64,000 nucleotides of DNA from Clostridiaceae bacterium (GTDB lineage: Bacteria > Bacillota > Clostridia > Oscillospirales > Acutalibacteraceae), in the NCBI GenBank assembly GCA_904501705.1, contig CAJGCA010000002.1:8406-72405 (forward strand), in the 5' to 3' direction. Below the pieces are notes generated by a model that did no database searches, was not told where the DNA came from, and saw only the letters and a list, made by a program, of their open reading frames with translations. A program made the position numbers and the translations under genes. Positions 28,905 to 37,564 of the stretch are shown here, piece after piece (position 1 is the stretch's first letter; each line of letters starts with the position of its first letter).

Positions 28905-29382
28905 CGTCAAGTGGATCGTGGTGCAGGGCAAGTCATACAAGGTTGAGGATTTGGCGAGAATTTCCGGCCTGACAACCAACGGCATCCTCGGACGATACTA
29001 CGACAACAAAAACATCAGCTATGCGGAACTTATCAAGCCGATATTCCGCACCGCGACGCTGACCGTGGACGGCGTGACGAACCGATTGCCCATTTGGGCG
29101 CGGATCGTCGGGATACCGGAACAAACTGTCCGAAGCCGATACAAGCGAGGGAAGCGGACCTTTGAGGAACTTTTCTGCCCCGTATACTCCAGAGAAAAAG
29201 ATAAACAGCAGCCGTTTATCGTCACTAAAGAAATGAAAAGATGGCTGGAAGAAACTCGCTATGCCCGCCGAGGCCGCCCGGACGAATGGCAGATAGCTTG
29301 CGAGTTAATCGGGGTATCCCGTAGCCGAGCCGAGGAGCTAAAAAAAATGATGGAGGGAAATGCCGATGGGACAGCCGATTGA
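28894..29382 (+). CDS. hypothetical DNA-binding-like protein, 162 aa
   Basis: Overlaps rusA by 11 bases. It is basic and helical with two helix-turn-helix-like parts (KVEDLARISGLTTNGILG and TVRSRYKRG) and a charged C-terminal region. A late-gene activator or terminase-related role is possible at this position, but no family is recognised. Confidence 0.55.
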   Translation: MAHSVKWIVVQGKSYKVEDLARISGLTTNGILGRYYDNKNISYAELIKPIFRTATLTVDGVTNRLPIWARIVGIPEQTVRSRYKRGKRTFEELFCPVYSREKDKQQPFIVTKEMKRWLEETRYARRGRPDEWQIACELIGVSRSRAEELKKMMEGNADGTAD

Positions 29383-29587
29383 AAGCGCGGTAAAAAACAC
29401 CATGGAGCGCCGCAGAGGAGCGCCAATGCCGTGCAAATACTATGAAACAGATAAACGAACCGGGAAACTGCTGCTATGCTATCCGCTGGTTGATTGCAAC
29501 TATATCTGCGAGAAATGCGGATGGAATCCAAAAGTGAAAGCTGCCCGTCTCCGAAAGATGGGGTTCAAAAATAAAAGGGCAAAATAA
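29360..29587 (+). CDS. CGWNP zinc-ribbon protein, 75 aa
   Basis: A 75-residue protein whose C-terminal half has C..CGWNPKVKAARLRKM, matching the 24377-24562 product. ATG 29360 is the first start after GGAGG; ATG 29366 is better spaced and gives two residues fewer. Paralogue pair of unknown function; the basic tail suggests nucleic-acid binding. Confidence 0.55.
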   Translation: MPMGQPIESAVKNTMERRRGAPMPCKYYETDKRTGKLLLCYPLVDCNYICEKCGWNPKVKAARLRKMGFKNKRAK

Positions 29588-29617
29588 TCAAGGTCGTAAT
29601 TTTGGGAGGTAAGCAAT

Positions 29618-29845
29618 ATGACCAATGCAAAGGCAAAAATCGTAACGGCGGCGCTCGTTGCTTTTATGGCGCTGCTCCTGCAAAACATCGTTCGGATCTT
29701 CCCCGATCTGCTGCCGTGGGTTCTTGGGGCGTTCGCAATCCCCGGAGCGATTGCATTCACGAAATCGCTATATCGGTGGCTGACATGGGAGCCTCCGAAG
29801 AAAACGTACCAAGACTATGTGAGCGGAGGCTACGAATCGCCTTGA
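29618..29845 (+). CDS. small membrane protein, 75 aa
   Basis: Starts at ATG 29618 after GGGAGG. It has two hydrophobic segments (IVTAALVAFMALLLQNIV and LPWVLGAFAIPGAIAF) and a charged C-terminus, so it is a likely two-span membrane protein. A holin or phage-exclusion role is possible, though a better holin candidate lies at 39.8 kb. Confidence 0.6.
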   Translation: MTNAKAKIVTAALVAFMALLLQNIVRIFPDLLPWVLGAFAIPGAIAFTKSLYRWLTWEPPKKTYQDYVSGGYESP

Positions 29846-30162
29846 AAACGAATCCGAAGAAGATCCCACGGACGCAGGCTGACGTGGACAAAGCCTTTGA
29901 TACGGGCTGTTTGTTCGGCTTGGAATTTACCCTAAATCTTATCCTCTATGTTCTCAAAGACAAACACAATGCACCAAACGAGGACATTCTGACGCTCCGC
30001 GACGAGTTTATGTATGCCAACGACAGCGTAGCAAAAAAGTATCTCAGCTATGCGGACATTAAGCGCTGTTTAGATGAAGAATATGACCTCGCCGTGAAAC
30101 TGGTAGACCGGGGTAAGAACGGGGAAATCAACGGACACCGAGTATGTATCTCTACCGACTGA
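29842..30162 (+). CDS. hypothetical protein, 106 aa (TTG start)
   Basis: The TTG at 29842 overlaps the upstream stop, giving a product that begins KTNPKKIPRTQADVDKA, a pattern common in phage early proteins. An ATG at 29785 would overlap the membrane protein gene for most of its tail. The body is helical with a hydrophobic middle (LEFTLNLILYVL). Function unknown. Confidence 0.55.
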   Translation: MKTNPKKIPRTQADVDKAFDTGCLFGLEFTLNLILYVLKDKHNAPNEDILTLRDEFMYANDSVAKKYLSYADIKRCLDEEYDLAVKLVDRGKNGEINGHRVCISTD

Positions 30163-30194
30163 CTTAGGCAAAAATCTTCAGACACAGATAACAA

Positions 30195-30219
30195 AAAGAG
30201 CCGCTTTGGCGGCTCTTTT
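30195..30219 (+). terminator. rho-independent terminator
   Basis: AAAGAGCCGC and GCGGCTCTTTT with a TTTG loop. It separates the early operon from the late genes. The next 100 bases are AT-rich and probably hold the late promoter, but no clear consensus is seen. Confidence 0.8.
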
Positions 30220-30318
30220 ATACTTTTTTAGGCGGTAAATGTCTGAACTCTATATACTTTCGCAAAATATTGTGGTATATAGCACAGTGAAAAACAAGAT
30301 TTTGTGTTTGGAGGGCCA

Positions 30319-31350
30319 ATGGACGAGGTTCGTGAAAGCCGAAAATGCTGGCACTGCGGCAAGGAATTGACCGACAGAAACAGTTGGATGGCTACGGACG
30401 GCTTCGATCCGGGAGTCCCAAGTTTTTACTGCGTCGGATGCCAGAGCACCTACAACGTCGGCCTGTCCAAACTTGTAGGGCCGGATATGGCCCTTTTTTG
30501 TTGCTGCGTGATGTTCAACGTCCCGTTCATCCCGGAGGCGGTGAGCGCCGCAAAGACCTACAAGGCCGAACGTGGACAGTGGGGAGCCTACATCAAGGTG
30601 CTGCGGGACGCCAAGTACCACCGGATGTCCGACAAGTGGTACGGCTTCTCTGACGGGGAAACAGACATCCGCAAGGCGCTGGGCATGGAAGACCTGAACA
30701 TCACCACGCCGGACGATGAGAAGATCGCCAAAGCGAAGCAGGAACTTCTCAATAAGGAGCGGTGGGGAACAGGCCCCAAGAGCCGCCGGTACAAGGAAGA
30801 CGATTACGACGAGCTGAACGGACTCTATGATGCCATGACCAAAGACCGCGTCGGCATGAGCGACCAGAGCGAGATTTCTATACGGAACATCTGCAAGTGG
30901 TCACTGGAACGCGATCGGTGCATCGAAGAGAAAGACTTCAACGCCGCCCAGAAGCTTTCCTCCATGATCGAGAAAGAAAAGGAAAGCGAACAGCTTCGTA
31001 AAAAAGATGAGATGCCGCAGGATCTGGCACGGCTGGACGATATTGTGAAAGCGGTGGAACGGGCCGGACTGGACATGATGGACTACGACCACCTGTGCGA
31101 ACAGCTCGGGAAGTATATGTTCCACACTCCGTATGGATACACCAGAGACGCCGCTGACCAGATGCTGCTCCTCATCCGCAACTGCACTGCCTGGAACGAA
31201 GGGATACCGGAAGCTGACAGACTGGCTGACGAGTTTGCCATCATCGACACTCTCGGCGAGTTTGCCAAGGAGCAAGACGAGGAAGAAAAGCAAATTTACA
31301 GCGAGCTTCAAATCGCACCCCTCCACATGGACGGTGATTCGGTTGGCTGA
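30319..31350 (+). CDS. Zn-ribbon protein, possible terminase small subunit
   Basis: A 343-residue protein starting at ATG 30319 after GGAGGG. The first 45 residues hold CWHCGKEL and FYCVGCQ, a zinc ribbon. The rest is helical and charged with a coiled-coil middle (AAQKLSSMIEKEKESEQ). Position directly before the large terminase suggests a terminase small subunit or packaging accessory protein. It is larger than typical small subunits. No signature motif confirms it. Confidence 0.5.
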   Translation: MDEVRESRKCWHCGKELTDRNSWMATDGFDPGVPSFYCVGCQSTYNVGLSKLVGPDMALFCCCVMFNVPFIPEAVSAAKTYKAERGQWGAYIKVLRDAKYHRMSDKWYGFSDGETDIRKALGMEDLNITTPDDEKIAKAKQELLNKERWGTGPKSRRYKEDDYDELNGLYDAMTKDRVGMSDQSEISIRNICKWSLERDRCIEEKDFNAAQKLSSMIEKEKESEQLRKKDEMPQDLARLDDIVKAVERAGLDMMDYDHLCEQLGKYMFHTPYGYTRDAADQMLLLIRNCTAWNEGIPEADRLADEFAIIDTLGEFAKEQDEEEKQIYSELQIAPLHMDGDSVG

Positions 31351-33166
31351 CGCCCTCAGAAAATATACTTTTTCCAAGAAAACCGGAAGCTACGTCCAGA
31401 AAGAGACACGCGCCGGGGTCGATTACGACCAGTTCGCAACCAAAGAATGGGCGCTGCTGATAAGTTTCTTCCGGTGGTATCCAGACATCATGGAGGATAT
31501 CTGCCGTGGAGACAACCCGGAGTTTGAAAATGGGCTTATCAACCGTGTGATGAAGCGGTACATGGCCCGATACCAAGAAACTTTTACGACCGGCAGTCGC
31601 GGGCTTGGAAAAACATCTACCATCGTTGCGGACAAAGACGATAAGGGAATCCTTTGGCCGGGAGAGATCACGGGGTATTATGCCCCGGTAGAAAAGCAGG
31701 CGGCCCCTCTGGCCTCGGCAGCGTTTGCAACATACTCCCGCAACTGCCCCGTCCTTGCGGCACACTGGATGAAAAACTCCGACAGCCAGGAGCACTTCAA
31801 AGCCAGCACGAAGAACGGCTCCCAGTTCATCATGTCCATCGACCGTGGCATCAACACATCCGGCGTCGTTGCCGAGGAGTGCGCCCAAGAGGACAAGAAC
31901 CCGTTTAACTTTGCTGAGTTCAACCAAATCGTTCTGGGAACGAACCGGCTGACATACAAGGTGCGTGGCAAGGATGACCCGACCCACATCGACAGCCAAA
32001 TTCATTATATTACGAGCGCGACGCGCAAGGAAAACGAGGCGTATCCGGTCTACATGGACACCAGACGGGCCATGATGGCCGGTGAGAGCGCATTCGCGTT
32101 GAGCATTCCTTGGCAAGTTCCGGTGCTGTGCCGGATGAAATCTTTCTCCTACTACCAGATGCTGAAGAAGAAGCTGACCGCCGAGCAGTTCATGCGGGAA
32201 TGCGAAAGCAAATGGACGGGCAGCATCGAGAACCCCATCATCAAGGACGCCGACGTACAGAAAAGCCGTGTGCTAAAGGTAATGGAGGACAGGCACTGCG
32301 GAGACCCGGACGTTTTCTACGTGCTCGGGTACGACGTGTCTTTCCGCGACCGCTCCGGTAACGCCATGACCGCCATGGCTGTGGTGAAATGCATAAGGCA
32401 GTTCCACACCGAAAAGAAAGACTACTATCGGAAGCAACTGGTCTACGTGGAGGAACGCCGACCGCCTGCCACTGCCCAGGAACACGCCGCCATCATCAAG
32501 CGACGGTGGAAAGATTACAGCAGCGCCGAGAGGGCAGCTTACATCATTCTCGATGCGCAGAACTACGGCGAGGCCGTGCTGGAAGCACTGCATACAGACC
32601 TCGGTGACGGCAACCCACCGATGTGTACCATGACAAACGACCTGCCCGCTATTACGCAGCCCGGAGCAATCCCGTGCATTTACCCAATGCGGGCCACCTA
32701 TGGCACTGGAGGAGCAGACCCGAACAGCGTCATGCTGGACTACGCCGAGCGAGAGTTTGAAAACGGGAACGTGCAGATGCTTACTGCCAGCCTGTACGAG
32801 GGCACGAAAGCCTACAAGCTGAAGCACGGCATTAAGGATGACCGGAGGGACGTGGAGATACAGGCTCCTTACAGCGCCACCAACCGTCTGTGCCGACAGA
32901 TCGCCAACCTTCAGAAAAAGTATATGTCCGTCGGATGGACGGAGCAGGAGATCAGCAAGTACATCAACAAGGATATGTGGTCCGCGTTTTTGTATGCGCT
33001 CCGGCTCTGCCAGCGACTGGAAAAGGACGAACTGTACTACGCCAACCGCCGAAAGAATGAGTGGGAAGAGTACGTGAAGCAGTTCAGCGGAGAGCAGGCG
33101 GGAGCCTATTCCGCCGGAAGAGTCCGCCCGGTGCGGCGGCAGGGACGCGCAGGGGTACGAAAATGA
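31334..33166 (+). CDS. terL: terminase large subunit
   Basis: A packaging motor of about 610 residues. The N-terminal ATPase has GSRGLGKTSTIV (Walker A) and VVAEECAQED (Walker B region, acidic pair). The C-terminal nuclease part has YDVSFRD and ILDAQNYG with catalytic acids. The start is unclear: GTG 31334 overlaps the previous gene and TTG 31343 is an alternative; both lack a strong ribosome binding site, which fits translational coupling. It translocates DNA into proheads and cuts it. Confidence 0.85.
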   Translation: MIRLADALRKYTFSKKTGSYVQKETRAGVDYDQFATKEWALLISFFRWYPDIMEDICRGDNPEFENGLINRVMKRYMARYQETFTTGSRGLGKTSTIVADKDDKGILWPGEITGYYAPVEKQAAPLASAAFATYSRNCPVLAAHWMKNSDSQEHFKASTKNGSQFIMSIDRGINTSGVVAEECAQEDKNPFNFAEFNQIVLGTNRLTYKVRGKDDPTHIDSQIHYITSATRKENEAYPVYMDTRRAMMAGESAFALSIPWQVPVLCRMKSFSYYQMLKKKLTAEQFMRECESKWTGSIENPIIKDADVQKSRVLKVMEDRHCGDPDVFYVLGYDVSFRDRSGNAMTAMAVVKCIRQFHTEKKDYYRKQLVYVEERRPPATAQEHAAIIKRRWKDYSSAERAAYIILDAQNYGEAVLEALHTDLGDGNPPMCTMTNDLPAITQPGAIPCIYPMRATYGTGGADPNSVMLDYAEREFENGNVQMLTASLYEGTKAYKLKHGIKDDRRDVEIQAPYSATNRLCRQIANLQKKYMSVGWTEQEISKYINKDMWSAFLYALRLCQRLEKDELYYANRRKNEWEEYVKQFSGEQAGAYSAGRVRPVRRQGRAGVRK

Positions 33167-33513
33167 TCGAGAAGAATAAACTGTGGGGATGCCTAACGAC
33201 AAAGAAGAATCTGGCGATCGTCCGCAAATACAAGCATTTCAAAGCTACCGGATCATACTGCTTGATTATCTCCCCGGAACAGCCGGATTGCTGCGTGGAA
33301 ATGACGGAGGAGTTCATCCGCGAACTGACCCCGCAGGACTGGGCGTGGATAACCGCCGAAAGCAACGCCATTCGGTCAGAATATGAAACGATATACCACG
33401 ATGAGCTGATGCAGAAGCAGAACGAGTTTCTGGAACGGTTCAAGTCTGAACTGATAAAAGTGAGAGGGGACCTGGAAGATGCCGGAGACGACGCCGACCG
33501 CACAGAAGAATAA
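33163..33513 (+). CDS. hypothetical protein, 116 aa
   Basis: Overlaps the terminase stop by four bases (ATGA). The product is charged with a helical second half (DELMQKQNEFLERFKSELI) and an acidic tail. It may assist packaging or portal assembly because of its position; no family is recognised. Confidence 0.6.
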   Translation: MIEKNKLWGCLTTKKNLAIVRKYKHFKATGSYCLIISPEQPDCCVEMTEEFIRELTPQDWAWITAESNAIRSEYETIYHDELMQKQNEFLERFKSELIKVRGDLEDAGDDADRTEE

Positions 33514-35275
33514 CGACACCTGGGCGGCGATGTCACAGGCCATCCAGGCCATGAAACCCCTTTACCAAGGGCTGTCGATGGACAGTATCTTTGCCGCATG
33601 GTCTGCCGCTGGCGGGGCTAACTATATGCTTGGGTGGCCCCCGGTACAGAACCGGCGTGTAAAAAACATCAACACTGCCGTCGGCGAGTATTCCAAAGAC
33701 CAAATCGCCGACATGGTGCAGAAGCCAGCCGACAACGAGCGGGCGCTCCGGGCGGTGTCTGCCTCTCTGGATGCCAGCGCCATGACTTATAACGTCTTGC
33801 TCCAAACCCGGCAGGACATCATGACGTATGACTGGTATGTTTACCCTACCGAGGACGTGGAGGATGTTGGCTACCGGGTCATGAAGCGGGAGTTCATCCT
33901 GGCGAACAAAATCGCAAATACCATGGACTTGAAAGCCAAGGCGCATGAGATCACCGGGCTGTGCGCGAAGTACGGGAAAGTGTTCTATACGCCCCGGTTC
34001 AGCGTGGACAAGAGCCATAACAAGGTCAACTACGCATTCCTCCAGCAGCTCCCAACCGACTGGTGTACCATAGTTGGCTACAACAACGGCCCGGGAAAGT
34101 ACACTGTTGCATTCAATATGATGTACTTCTGCCAGCCGGGAACGTCCCCGCTCCAGTTCGGAGATTTGTTCCTGCCGTATCTCCCCGCTTTTTCCGACGT
34201 GGTGGCAGAAAGCAAGGGCAAGTACGTTTATACCTCCAGCAACGGATACGAGATCAATACGGCCAAGTTCAAGCGAAACGATGTCGGCTCCACCGCAGGC
34301 AACCCGGAATGGGCGCAGATCGGGAACGTCTGGTACTACTGGGTCACGCTGCCTGCCGACCGGGTGATGGTGTTTGAGGATAACGACCGGACGCCGGATG
34401 TCGTCCCGACCACTACAGGCATGATGGTGAGCATGGTTCAGGTCCCCGCCTATGAGTCCGCCCAGTTGGAAATCATCCTGAACCCGTTGACCTCCATCAT
34501 GACCGGCGAACTGGAAACGTACAACACGACCAACGTGCCGAACGCCGACCCCATCGCCGTTTCCCCGTCGCTGAGAGAGTATTTCGAGAGCCTATGGTAT
34601 CAGATGCTCAACAGGAACAACACGTCCGGCATCGGCCTCTACATGGCTCCTGCGAAGAATCTGAAACTCCAGACCATCACGGACACCGTGTCCAGTACAA
34701 ACATTGCGGAACACGCCTACAGCGACCAAATCCAGAAAGCCGGTATGTCGGCGCTGATCCCCACGAGCAGCGACCCAAAGGTGGGCGTTGCCGAACTGAG
34801 CGCTAAGATCCACGCCAGACACGCCATGCCCATCTACTGGGCGATTGAGCGGATGATGAACGCCATCTTCGACAAGGTCGGCTTCAAGTCCGTCATGCGG
34901 TTCCGTATGTTCGGCGACATCTTCAGCCGGGAGCTGGAGATTGAGGCCGCCCGAAAGGGCATGACCCTCGGCCTCATGGTGGACACCCTGCGGTACGACG
35001 CCCTCATGGGCCACACGCTCATGGACGACATTGCCATCTCCGACATGGTGACGAAGAGCGGAATCATGGATAAGCGTCTGCCTCTTGTCAGCACCTACAG
35101 CGCCAGACAGCGCGATGGCACACTCCCGCCGCAGGCCAAGCAGGAACTCGACCCCGGCGGCAGACCCGCAGAGACGGGAAGCCAGAGCGGACAGAAGAAC
35201 CGGGACCTTCTCCCCGGCGGCGGAGGTGGCGAACCGACCGGACGCCGTGTAGATCACTGGGACGATTTTGATTGA
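33479..35275 (+). CDS. portal protein
   Basis: A 598-residue protein in the portal position after the terminase. The long helical and beta regions (REYFESLWYQMLNRNNTSG, AIERMMNAIFDKVGF) and the Gly/Pro-rich C-terminal tail fit portal size and character. No short signature motif is expected in this family, so the call rests on synteny and length. It forms the dodecameric DNA entry channel. Confidence 0.7.
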   Translation: MPETTPTAQKNNDTWAAMSQAIQAMKPLYQGLSMDSIFAAWSAAGGANYMLGWPPVQNRRVKNINTAVGEYSKDQIADMVQKPADNERALRAVSASLDASAMTYNVLLQTRQDIMTYDWYVYPTEDVEDVGYRVMKREFILANKIANTMDLKAKAHEITGLCAKYGKVFYTPRFSVDKSHNKVNYAFLQQLPTDWCTIVGYNNGPGKYTVAFNMMYFCQPGTSPLQFGDLFLPYLPAFSDVVAESKGKYVYTSSNGYEINTAKFKRNDVGSTAGNPEWAQIGNVWYYWVTLPADRVMVFEDNDRTPDVVPTTTGMMVSMVQVPAYESAQLEIILNPLTSIMTGELETYNTTNVPNADPIAVSPSLREYFESLWYQMLNRNNTSGIGLYMAPAKNLKLQTITDTVSSTNIAEHAYSDQIQKAGMSALIPTSSDPKVGVAELSAKIHARHAMPIYWAIERMMNAIFDKVGFKSVMRFRMFGDIFSRELEIEAARKGMTLGLMVDTLRYDALMGHTLMDDIAISDMVTKSGIMDKRLPLVSTYSARQRDGTLPPQAKQELDPGGRPAETGSQSGQKNRDLLPGGGGGEPTGRRVDHWDDFD

Positions 35276-35439
35276 TGAAAGAAATACGGTGTCCTATTTG
35301 CAAGAAACTGATAGGGTACTTTGACGGTCGCGGAGAAACAATGTGCCCAAAGTGCCGGAAAGACGTTATCAGATTTGATACGCATAAAAATCGAATACAG
35401 TTGTTAAGCACAATAGAGCGCCAAGAGCGCCGCAGTTAA
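35275..35439 (+). CDS. Com-like zinc-finger protein, 54 aa
   Basis: A 54-residue protein starting at ATG 35275, overlapping the portal stop by one base. It has CPICKKL and CPKCRKD, the two Cys pairs of the Com family. In phage Mu, Com is an RNA-binding activator of mom translation. Here it lies in the head operon, and a strong hairpin (35423-35477) follows directly. A Mom-like gene was not found. The role is therefore open. Confidence 0.65.
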   Translation: MKEIRCPICKKLIGYFDGRGETMCPKCRKDVIRFDTHKNRIQLLSTIERQERRS

Positions 35440-35477
35440 GAAACCGGGAATACCGGGATCTTGATAGCGGCGCTCTT
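35423..35477 (+). repeat. long hairpin downstream of the Com-like gene
   Basis: AAGAGCGCCG pairs with CGGCGCTCTT around a 35-base loop. The left arm lies within the end of the Com-like gene, and the right arm lies before the ribosome binding site of the protease gene. It could regulate that gene, possibly via the Com-like protein. A related GAGCGCCAAGAGCGCC word recurs at about 47477-47493. Confidence 0.55.
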
Positions 35478-35500
35478 TCGCTTTATCGGAGGGAAGAAAC

Positions 35501-36916
35501 ATGGGAAACGAAAAACACTTGGAGTTTATCGGACAGCTCAAAGTGCTGGAAACCGAGAACGACAAGGTATACCGGGTGCGTATCAAGGCACTGAACTCCG
35601 CCACCAACCGAAACAACTGGCGGTACATCAACCTTGAACAGCATCTGCAAGAGTTTCGTGACATCCCCATCCTTACCGCCTATGTGGGCGGCGGGGCCAT
35701 TGTGGGAGACGGTCACAACTACAACATGAGGAGAGATCCAAAGACGGGTGAAGAGTACCCGTCTTTCACCGCACCAGATGCCGAGCGCATCGTGGGGTGG
35801 GTGCCCAAGGACGCCGAAATCCGCATCGAGAACGAGGACGGTGTGGACTGGGTCGTGGTGGATGCCGGGATCTGGGCTTGGTATTCCCGAGAGTTGGTGG
35901 ACAAGATTGCTCGACAGGGGAGCATGGAGGTCAGCATCGAAACTCTCGTGTTTGACGAATACATGGATGGCGATGTCGCGGTCGAAACGAATTATAGCGT
36001 CCTTGGCATCACGATCCTGGGCAACGGGGTTTCCCCCGCTGTGGCAGGGGCGAAGATTCAGACCCTCGCCGAACTCTCTGAACTGAGGAACAACATGGCC
36101 GAAGCCGTTTTGAAGGCTGCGTCGTTCATCGGCGAGGAGGCAGAACCCGAACCCGCCGGGGTGGAAGACCCCGAAATCGAGCCGAAAAACAATTCCGAAA
36201 AAGGAGCGAAGAGCAACATGAACTACTACAGCCGCAAACAGCTTGCGGAACTGGGAGCGAAGTTCCCCCAGTACACCGTTCTGGCCGCCGTCAGCGACGA
36301 GAACTGCATCCGTGTCTGCCTTATGGCTGCTGATGGTGCTACTTCCACCTACACCATGGAGTCCGAGAACGACACCATCGTGCCGGAAAAGATCAAGAAG
36401 GTCAACGCCCAGGCTCAGTTTTGCTTTGGCGCGGATTGCAACGTCGATGTTGACGTTTGCGAGATGACGGACGCTCTGTCCGCCAGCCTGATCCGCTCCA
36501 ACACCGAGCTGGATCAGACCCGTAAGGATCTGGAAGCCGCCAACGCCACCATTAAGGCCATGCAGGAAGCCGAAACCAAGCGCCGCATCAACGCCGCCAA
36601 GGAAACGGCCCGCAACACGCTGGACAAGCAGAACGCCAACCGCGAGGAAAAGTACAGCGACGAGTTTCTTTCCACCATCAACGCTGACATCGAGGCCGGT
36701 ATGTACACCGAGCGGATGAACAGCGAGAACGAGTGGATCGGAGCCGCCGAGGTCGAGACCCGCGTTCTGGCCGAGTGCGCCCGCCAGCAGGCCGCCATCG
36801 ACGAGAAACTTGCAAAGAGCAAGGAGAGCACCTTTGTTCTCGACAAGTTCAACAATGCCAAGGGAAAGGAACCCGACGGAATCGGCGGCCTCCTGTCCCG
36901 CATGGGCAAGAAGTAA
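35501..36916 (+). CDS. capsid maturation protease fused to scaffold
   Basis: A 471-residue protein. Residues 1-210 are mixed alpha/beta with aromatic and Gly-rich parts (VGGGAIVGDGHNYN, SMEVSIETLVFDEY), as in prohead proteases. The rest is a coiled coil (SNTELDQTRKDLEAANATIKA) and short basic tail, like scaffolds. It lies between portal and capsid genes. The catalytic triad is not certain from sequence alone. An internal start at 36218 probably produces the scaffold alone. Confidence 0.6.
   Translation: MGNEKHLEFIGQLKVLETENDKVYRVRIKALNSATNRNNWRYINLEQHLQEFRDIPILTAYVGGGAIVGDGHNYNMRRDPKTGEEYPSFTAPDAERIVGWVPKDAEIRIENEDGVDWVVVDAGIWAWYSRELVDKIARQGSMEVSIETLVFDEYMDGDVAVETNYSVLGITILGNGVSPAVAGAKIQTLAELSELRNNMAEAVLKAASFIGEEAEPEPAGVEDPEIEPKNNSEKGAKSNMNYYSRKQLAELGAKFPQYTVLAAVSDENCIRVCLMAADGATSTYTMESENDTIVPEKIKKVNAQAQFCFGADCNVDVDVCEMTDALSASLIRSNTELDQTRKDLEAANATIKAMQEAETKRRINAAKETARNTLDKQNANREEKYSDEFLSTINADIEAGMYTERMNSENEWIGAAEVETRVLAECARQQAAIDEKLAKSKESTFVLDKFNNAKGKEPDGIGGLLSRMGKK
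36218..36916 (+). CDS. internal in-frame scaffold protein start
   Basis: ATG 36218 (residue 240) lies eleven bases after AAAAGGAG, a stronger site than those in the rest of the frame. Translation from it would give a 232-residue scaffold lacking the protease part. This mirrors the lambda C/Nu3 layout, where the scaffold is made from a nested start. Inference from sequence only. Confidence 0.5.
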   Translation: MNYYSRKQLAELGAKFPQYTVLAAVSDENCIRVCLMAADGATSTYTMESENDTIVPEKIKKVNAQAQFCFGADCNVDVDVCEMTDALSASLIRSNTELDQTRKDLEAANATIKAMQEAETKRRINAAKETARNTLDKQNANREEKYSDEFLSTINADIEAGMYTERMNSENEWIGAAEVETRVLAECARQQAAIDEKLAKSKESTFVLDKFNNAKGKEPDGIGGLLSRMGKK

Positions 36917-36935
36917 AAAAGGAGAGTGAAACAAC

Positions 36936-37547
36936 ATGGCTTATATCGCCAACACCGCGTTTGAGCCTCGGATCGTCAACAACCGGTTCGAGGATCTGTG
37001 CAACATCGCCGGTCTCTATCAGGCTGGCTCCCCCGCCGCCAACGCCGACTGCTCCGCCGGTCTGCTGTGTGTGCGGAACGGCCAGGTCCCCTGCGAGGGC
37101 TTTGACAACCCCTCCGGCACTCGTGTCTACAACGAGAACACTTGGTACATGAACGCCGCCGCTGCCACCGCCAACATCGACGACGTGATCTACGCCTGCA
37201 ATACCTACGACACCCAGCTCCTGTCCGCCCCCGACGGCAATAACTACTTCGTCGGCACCCGGACGCTGGGCCTCGGCGCTCCCGCCGGTCGTTACTGCAC
37301 GTTCACCCGGATCGACTTCGACGGCCAGAGCGTGTACCGCTTCGGCATCGGCAATCTGAGCACCACGCTCGGCAGCAACACCTATTTCACCATCGCCAAC
37401 GGTCTGCTGGTCCCCGCCGCTGCCGCCCCCACCGATGCTGGCTCCATCTACTTCGAGCTGCGCGGCACCGGCAACTTCACCGAGGGTACCACGGCCAGCT
37501 TCCAGTACGTTGATGTCGTCGCCAAGCGCGTCAGCGTGGCTGCGTAA
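36936..37547 (+). CDS. head decoration or minor capsid protein
   Basis: A 203-residue Ala/Gly/Thr/Asn-rich, beta-rich protein between the protease/scaffold and the major capsid gene. That position and composition fit a decoration protein (lambda D-type role). GC and codon use match the abundant capsid genes. No family signature is visible. Confidence 0.6.
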   Translation: MAYIANTAFEPRIVNNRFEDLCNIAGLYQAGSPAANADCSAGLLCVRNGQVPCEGFDNPSGTRVYNENTWYMNAAAATANIDDVIYACNTYDTQLLSAPDGNNYFVGTRTLGLGAPAGRYCTFTRIDFDGQSVYRFGIGNLSTTLGSNTYFTIANGLLVPAAAAPTDAGSIYFELRGTGNFTEGTTASFQYVDVVAKRVSVAA

Positions 37548-37564
37548 GGAAGGAGGACGCAACA

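Noticed and set aside
35483..36937. 484-residue minus-strand frame opposite the protease/scaffold
   Set aside because: Composition and exact coincidence with the opposite gene show it is a codon-bias shadow.
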